Positions 60,501-64,000 of a DNA stretch of 64,000 nucleotides are shown here, piece by piece. A program made the translations under genes and the position numbers. The first letter of the stretch is position 1, and the number at the start of each line of letters is the position of its first letter. The stretch comes from Natrialba swarupiae. GTDB taxonomy: Archaea > Halobacteriota > Halobacteria > Halobacteriales > Natrialbaceae. The DNA is taken from assembly GCF_008245225.1 (NCBI RefSeq), contig NZ_VTAW01000007.1, positions 1-64,000 on the forward strand. The letters are read 5' to 3'. The notes under the pieces were generated by a model. It had not been told where the DNA came from. It saw only the letters and a program-made list of their open reading frames with translations, and made no database searches.

Positions 60501-61259
60501 ATGACCGACGACACGAGCCGAAAACGCGAGGCCGCAGCGGCGTTCGACGAGAGCGCATCCGAGTATCTAGAGAGCGACGTCCACCGGGCTGGCGATGACC
60601 TAGCCCAGCTCGCGTCGTGGTGTAGCGAGGCGAACCGGGCGCTCGACGTCGCAACCGGTGCCGGCCACACCGCCGGCGCCATCGCTGACCAGGGCGTCGA
60701 ACACGTAGTCGCCACCGACGCGGCACCGAAGATGGTCGAGACGGCGACGACCGAGTTCCCCATCGCTGGCGTCGTCTCCGACGCCGAACGACTCCCGTTT
60801 GCCGACGGCAGTTTCGACGCCGTCGCCTGTCGGATCGCCGCCCATCACTTCCCCAACCCCGAAGCGTTCGTCGAGGACGTCGCCCGCGTGACCGCTGACG
60901 GCGGGGTCTTCGCGTTGGAGGACAACGTCGCTCCCGCGGAGTCCGAACTGGATGGGTTCCTCAACGAGGTCGAACGGCTTCGGGACCCGACGCACGTCCG
61001 CTCTTACACCGAATCCGAGTGGCGTCAGTGGCTCACCGAGGCCGGGTTCGACGTCGAAGAACGGCTGTTACTCTCGAAAGAGATCGACTACCGTGACTGG
61101 GTTCGCCAACTCGAGACGCCGGCCGAAAACCGGGCACAGCTACGCGAGGCGTTCGCCGATCCGCCAGCGGGAGCGTCGGAACTGTTCGATATTACGTACG
61201 AGGACGGAGAACTGGTCTCCTTTTCGAATCTGAAACTACTCGTTCTCGCCAGACGTTAG
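60501..61259 (+). CDS. Class I SAM-dependent methyltransferase
   Basis: This 252-residue UbiE/Methyltransf_11-type protein has motif I ALDVATGAGHTAGAI near 50-64, the acidic loop VATDAAPKMVETA, motif II DGSFDAVACRIAAHHF, and motif III DVARVTADGGVFALEDN. The acceptor is unknown; quinone/aromatic and small-molecule methylations are typical for this subgroup. It converges on pyrD with only nine bases between the stops, and has no evident link to the PrpF operon besides closeness. Confidence 0.9.
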   Translation: MTDDTSRKREAAAAFDESASEYLESDVHRAGDDLAQLASWCSEANRALDVATGAGHTAGAIADQGVEHVVATDAAPKMVETATTEFPIAGVVSDAERLPFADGSFDAVACRIAAHHFPNPEAFVEDVARVTADGGVFALEDNVAPAESELDGFLNEVERLRDPTHVRSYTESEWRQWLTEAGFDVEERLLLSKEIDYRDWVRQLETPAENRAQLREAFADPPAGASELFDITYEDGELVSFSNLKLLVLARR

Positions 61260-61268
61260 GGCCTGGAT

Positions 61269-62333
61269 TCACTCGAGGTCTGCACCGATGGCCTCCTCGA
61301 GCGAGTCGAAGCCGTCCCGGCGGAGCAACTCGACGAGCCCGCGGTTGATCTCGCGGGCGAGCGACGGACCGCGGTAGACGAATCCGGTGTACACCTGCAC
61401 GAGTGACGCGCCGGCCCGGATCTTCCGGTATGCACCCTCAGCGTCGTCGACGCCGCCGACGCCGACGATCGGCAGCTCCGTCAGCTCCGCCAGCGTCGCG
61501 ACGGTTTCCGTCGCCGCGGACTCGAGTGGCTCGCCGCTGACCCCTCCCCACTCGTTTCGGTGGGTGTCGGTCAACTCGTCGTGGTCGGTCGTCGTGTTCG
61601 TCGCGACGATGCCATCGATCGCGAACTCTTCGACGATCTCGACGAGGTCGGCGAGGCTGTCCCGGGTCGAATCGGGGCCGACTTTCACCAGCAGTGGCTT
61701 GTCGTTCTCGTTTTCGTCCTCGAGCGTCGAGAACACCTCGCGGAGGTGGTCGGGGCTTTGTTCGTCGTAGTCCTCGGGCGTGTTCGGACAGGAGACGTTG
61801 AGGACGAAGTAATCCGCCTGTTCGGAGAAGCGATCGAGCACGCGTCGGTAGTCCTCGATCGCCTCGTGTTCGTCCGAGCTGTTCATCTTCCCGATGTTGA
61901 CCGCGACCGGAACCTGTGGCGTTCCGTGCGTCTCGAGTCGGTTCGCAACACGGTCTGCACCCTGGCTGTTGAACGCCAGCCGATTGATCATCGCCTCGTC
62001 GTCGGGAAGCCGGAACAGGCGAGGACGTTCGTTCCCCGGTTGCGGATACGGCGTGACGGTCCCGACCTCGGCGAATCCGAAGCCGAGATCGGACAGACAG
62101 TGCATCACCTCGCCGTTCTTGTCGAAGCCAGCGGCCACCCCCACCGGCGACTCGAAGGGCAACCCGAACCGTTCGATCTCGAGCATCGGGTGGCGATAGC
62201 GGTAGTTGTACCGGATTGCTCGTCTGAGCGTTCCCGACGACTGTGCCGACGCCATCGCTCGCTTGCCGAGATTGTGCGCCGTCTCGGCCGGCAACGCGAA
62301 CAGGAGCGGGCGGGCAGATTCGTAGAGCGTCAT
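61269..62333 (-). CDS. pyrD: Quinone-dependent dihydroorotate dehydrogenase (class 2)
   Basis: This 354-residue FMN enzyme of de novo pyrimidine synthesis oxidises dihydroorotate and reduces menaquinone at the membrane. Seen: an N-terminal amphipathic helix region (PLLFALPAETAHNLGKRAM), VGVAAGFDKNGE, the class 2 catalytic Ser in LNVSCPNTPE, and the FMN/orotate-binding TNTT and VGVGGVDD motifs. The start at 62333 is fixed by the strong ribosome binding site GGGAGGG six bases upstream; the longer frame is discarded. This is a core gene inside an otherwise accessory-looking region. Confidence 0.94.
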   Translation of the reverse strand: MTLYESARPLLFALPAETAHNLGKRAMASAQSSGTLRRAIRYNYRYRHPMLEIERFGLPFESPVGVAAGFDKNGEVMHCLSDLGFGFAEVGTVTPYPQPGNERPRLFRLPDDEAMINRLAFNSQGADRVANRLETHGTPQVPVAVNIGKMNSSDEHEAIEDYRRVLDRFSEQADYFVLNVSCPNTPEDYDEQSPDHLREVFSTLEDENENDKPLLVKVGPDSTRDSLADLVEIVEEFAIDGIVATNTTTDHDELTDTHRNEWGGVSGEPLESAATETVATLAELTELPIVGVGGVDDAEGAYRKIRAGASLVQVYTGFVYRGPSLAREINRGLVELLRRDGFDSLEEAIGADLE

Positions 62334-62470
62334 TGTCCCTCCCTTCGCAGCCACGAACAAAACTCGTTCGACTTTGACGGACCGGACAGCGCGTGTGACC
62401 ATCAACCACGCCTGCGAGCACGGGCACTGAAAACGTTATATAGCCGACAGATATGTCAACGAATAATGGA

Positions 62471-62481
62471 AACTATTAATC
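62471..62481 (+). promoter_or_regulatory. TATA-like box for the LLM oxidoreductase gene
   Basis: AACTATTAATCC is about 32 bases before ATG 62509, consistent with a leaderless transcript. Confidence 0.42.
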
Positions 62482-62508
62482 CGCTGTTCTCCGAACCTTC
62501 GACTGACC

Positions 62509-63504
62509 ATGGCAGAGTTTGGTATTAACATCAACAATCGCGAACCACTTCTGGTCGAGAGCTATACGGTCGAACGTATGCTCGACCTGGGCGAAGCGGC
62601 AGGTGAAAACGGCTTCGACTCGGTCTGGGTCGGCGACAGCCTCCTCGACAGACCGCGTCTCGAGCCGATCAGTCTTCTCGGGAATCTCGCGGCACGCACG
62701 GACGACGTCAAACTCGGGACCGGGTGTATGATCACCCCCCTGCGTCACCCAGTGCAGTTCCTGCAGGCCTGGAACAGCCTCGAGATGATCTCCGACGGGC
62801 GGATGGAGCTCGGTGCCTGTATGGGTCCACCGACGCCCGGCTGTAAGGAACAGTACGAGGTCCTCGACCTCGATTACCGCAAGCGCGCGAAGATGCTCGA
62901 AGAGCAACTCGAGATCTTCAAGCAGTTCTGGCGTGAAGGCGAGTTGAACTACGACGGCGATATCTATCAGTTCGACGACGTCGACTTCCGACGCGGGCCG
63001 GAGATCCGGGATCTGGCCCCCGTCCAGGAAGAGCCACCGATCCTCGTCGTGAGCAATCCGGCACACCACGACTCGGGCTCCGACGACGTCATCAACCGCG
63101 CAGCCAAACGAATCGTCGAACTCGGCGACGGATGGATGGCGGCTGGCCTCTCCGACGCACCGGAGGAGTACGCACGACAGTGGCAGAGCATCGTCGATTA
63201 CGCCGAAGCGAACGGTCACGACCCCGACGACGTCCACACGACGTTCCAGGTGACGATGACCATCGACGACGACACTGACGCTGCCGACGAGAAGATGGAC
63301 GAGTACATCCAGACGTACTACCCACAGCTCTACAAGGGCAAGGACCCAGCCGAATGGGGACCAAGCGGTGACGCCAACGACCTCATCGAGTGGATCGAGG
63401 AGTTCCACGAGAGCGGCTGTGAGGAGTTCATCATCCGATTCGGTGGCGAAGACCAGTTCGAGCAGATGGAGAAGTTCGCCGACGAAGTCCTTCCCGCGTT
63501 CTAA
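62509..63504 (+). CDS. LLM class flavin-dependent oxidoreductase
   Basis: This 331-residue luciferase-like TIM-barrel protein begins FGININNREPLLVESYTVERM. It has GFDSVWVGDSLLDRPRLEP, TDDVKLGTGCMITPLRHPVQF, and the family block SLEMISDGRMELGACMGPP. Such enzymes use FMN or F420; haloarchaea have both F420-dependent and FMN-dependent members. A redox or monooxygenase step in the neighbouring degradative genes is possible. It is followed by a hairpin and T-run. Confidence 0.88.
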   Translation: MAEFGININNREPLLVESYTVERMLDLGEAAGENGFDSVWVGDSLLDRPRLEPISLLGNLAARTDDVKLGTGCMITPLRHPVQFLQAWNSLEMISDGRMELGACMGPPTPGCKEQYEVLDLDYRKRAKMLEEQLEIFKQFWREGELNYDGDIYQFDDVDFRRGPEIRDLAPVQEEPPILVVSNPAHHDSGSDDVINRAAKRIVELGDGWMAAGLSDAPEEYARQWQSIVDYAEANGHDPDDVHTTFQVTMTIDDDTDAADEKMDEYIQTYYPQLYKGKDPAEWGPSGDANDLIEWIEEFHESGCEEFIIRFGGEDQFEQMEKFADEVLPAF

Positions 63505-63515
63505 GACGCGGACAC

Positions 63516-63545
63516 GACGACTCAGTCGCCGCGGTTTTCTTCCTA
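63516..63545 (+). terminator. Hairpin plus T-run after the LLM gene
   Basis: The short palindrome CGACTCAGTCG (63518-63528) is followed by GCGGTTTTCTTCC. It lies in the convergent gap with the CoA-transferase gene. Confidence 0.42.
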
Positions 63546-63627
63546 AGAGTGTGCGCCTCGCGAGCGGTGGTGTTGAACGTCGCGATCACCGTCGCCCCCT
63601 GGTGCGTTCGAACGGTCGGACGCGGAA

Positions 63628-64000
63628 TCAGTCGGCGTCGACGAGCGCGTCGATTTCGGCCTCGCTGTAGCCCGCCGCCGCGAGGACTTCCCGCGTGTGT
63701 TCGCCGAGAGCCGGCGGCCCGTCTGTTGCCGGCTCGACCGGCGGCTCCGTCTGCGCCGGAAATCCGATCCGGCCGTCGACCACCAGTTCGCGTTCGCGTG
63801 CGTGATCGCTTTCGAGCGCCTCCTCGAGCGTGTTCACGGCAGCGATGGGGGTTTCTTCGTCGGCGGCCTCGAGCCACGCCGACTGACTCCGCGCCGCGAA
63901 GATGTCGACGACCTCCTCTCGGAGTGCGTCCCGTACCGCCGGGTCGGGCGAACAATGTTTCTCGCGGAGGTCCGGGCGATCGATGAGGTCGCAGAACCGG
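63628..64000 (-). CDS. CaiB/BaiF CoA-transferase family protein, C-terminal part (runs off the window)
   Basis: About 124 C-terminal residues are present and the frame stays open to the right edge. The translation has features of the class III CoA-transferase tail: EEVVDIFAARSQSAWLEAAD, then ETPIAAVNTLEEAL, the PPALGEHTREVLAAAGYSE ending, and a final DALVDAD. It is similar in style to the end of the complete family member at 19492-20727. It probably activates an acid for the degradative genes upstream or for genes beyond the window. A short frame starting at GTG 63837 is only an internal piece. Confidence 0.82.
   Translation of the reverse strand, partial: RFCDLIDRPDLREKHCSPDPAVRDALREEVVDIFAARSQSAWLEAADEETPIAAVNTLEEALESDHARERELVVDGRIGFPAQTEPPVEPATDGPPALGEHTREVLAAAGYSEAEIDALVDAD

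Overview
The window is haloarchaeal chromosome. The proteins are strongly acidic and the DNA is GC-rich with G/C-ending codons. Many genes have an archaeal TATA-like box 25-32 bases before the start codon and no leader. Secreted binding proteins carry twin-arginine lipoprotein signals. A pair of genes known to me only from haloarchaea (an RdfA-like protein and an archaeal SMC-related protein) is present. A member of the Natrialbales is my best guess, but this rests on general style and not on a marker gene. I see no rRNA, tRNA, CRISPR array or complete insertion sequence.

Layout. 1-6.5 kb: two polyamine-type ABC permeases, two M20 amidohydrolases, an SDR oxidoreductase and a convergent polysaccharide-deacetylase-family enzyme. 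6.5-7.6 kb: an AT-rich stretch with no clear gene. 7.6-17.4 kb: a molybdenum hydroxylase module with XdhC and MoeA on the plus strand, converging on CoxG, CoxS, CoxM, CoxD, CoxE and CoxL homologues on the minus strand. 17.5-27.2 kb: minus-strand genes for a tripartite tricarboxylate (TTT) transporter, a CoA transferase, an enoyl-CoA hydratase, a DUF6282 metallohydrolase, an enolase-superfamily enzyme and an AMP-forming acyl-CoA synthetase. 27.3-31 kb: an ADP-forming acyl-CoA synthetase, a cupin and a DUF2237 protein. 31.2-38.6 kb: an opine dehydrogenase-like/3-hydroxyacyl-CoA dehydrogenase-like/VOC operon, an SDR, and the HyuA/HyuB pair with a divergent Lrp-type regulator. 39.8-42.2 kb: rdfA-like and SMC-like genes. 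42.4-45 kb: an aldehyde dehydrogenase and a leaderless NMT1-like protein. 45.5-54.4 kb: a dihydropyrimidinase-like enzyme, a C45 Ntn hydrolase and two successive TAXI-type TRAP transporters. 54.5-64 kb: a universal stress protein, an MFS carrier, a NahE-like aldolase, a MaoC-type hydratase, a PrpF-type isomerase, a methyltransferase, dihydroorotate dehydrogenase (the one plain housekeeping gene), an LLM flavin oxidoreductase and the end of another CoA transferase.

How it works together. This looks like a catabolic mosaic. Five transporter types (ABC, TTT, two TAXI-TRAP, MFS) each sit beside enzymes that would hydrolyse amides or activate and degrade organic acids through CoA esters. The substrates cannot be read from sequence. 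Three enzymes show a substitution at a position that is normally catalytic or metal-binding (M20 at 2649, opine dehydrogenase-like near 33122, enolase-superfamily near 24513).

The most unusual structure lies between the genes. A family of roughly 75-90 bp hairpin elements with ends like ATACGGATTGCTGTAA occurs at least eight times. Two copies in opposite orientation frame the rdfA/SMC pair. Two other copies differ by an inverted hairpin loop. In three places the element begins inside the stop codon of a gene. A second hairpin family bounded by CTAG occurs twice.
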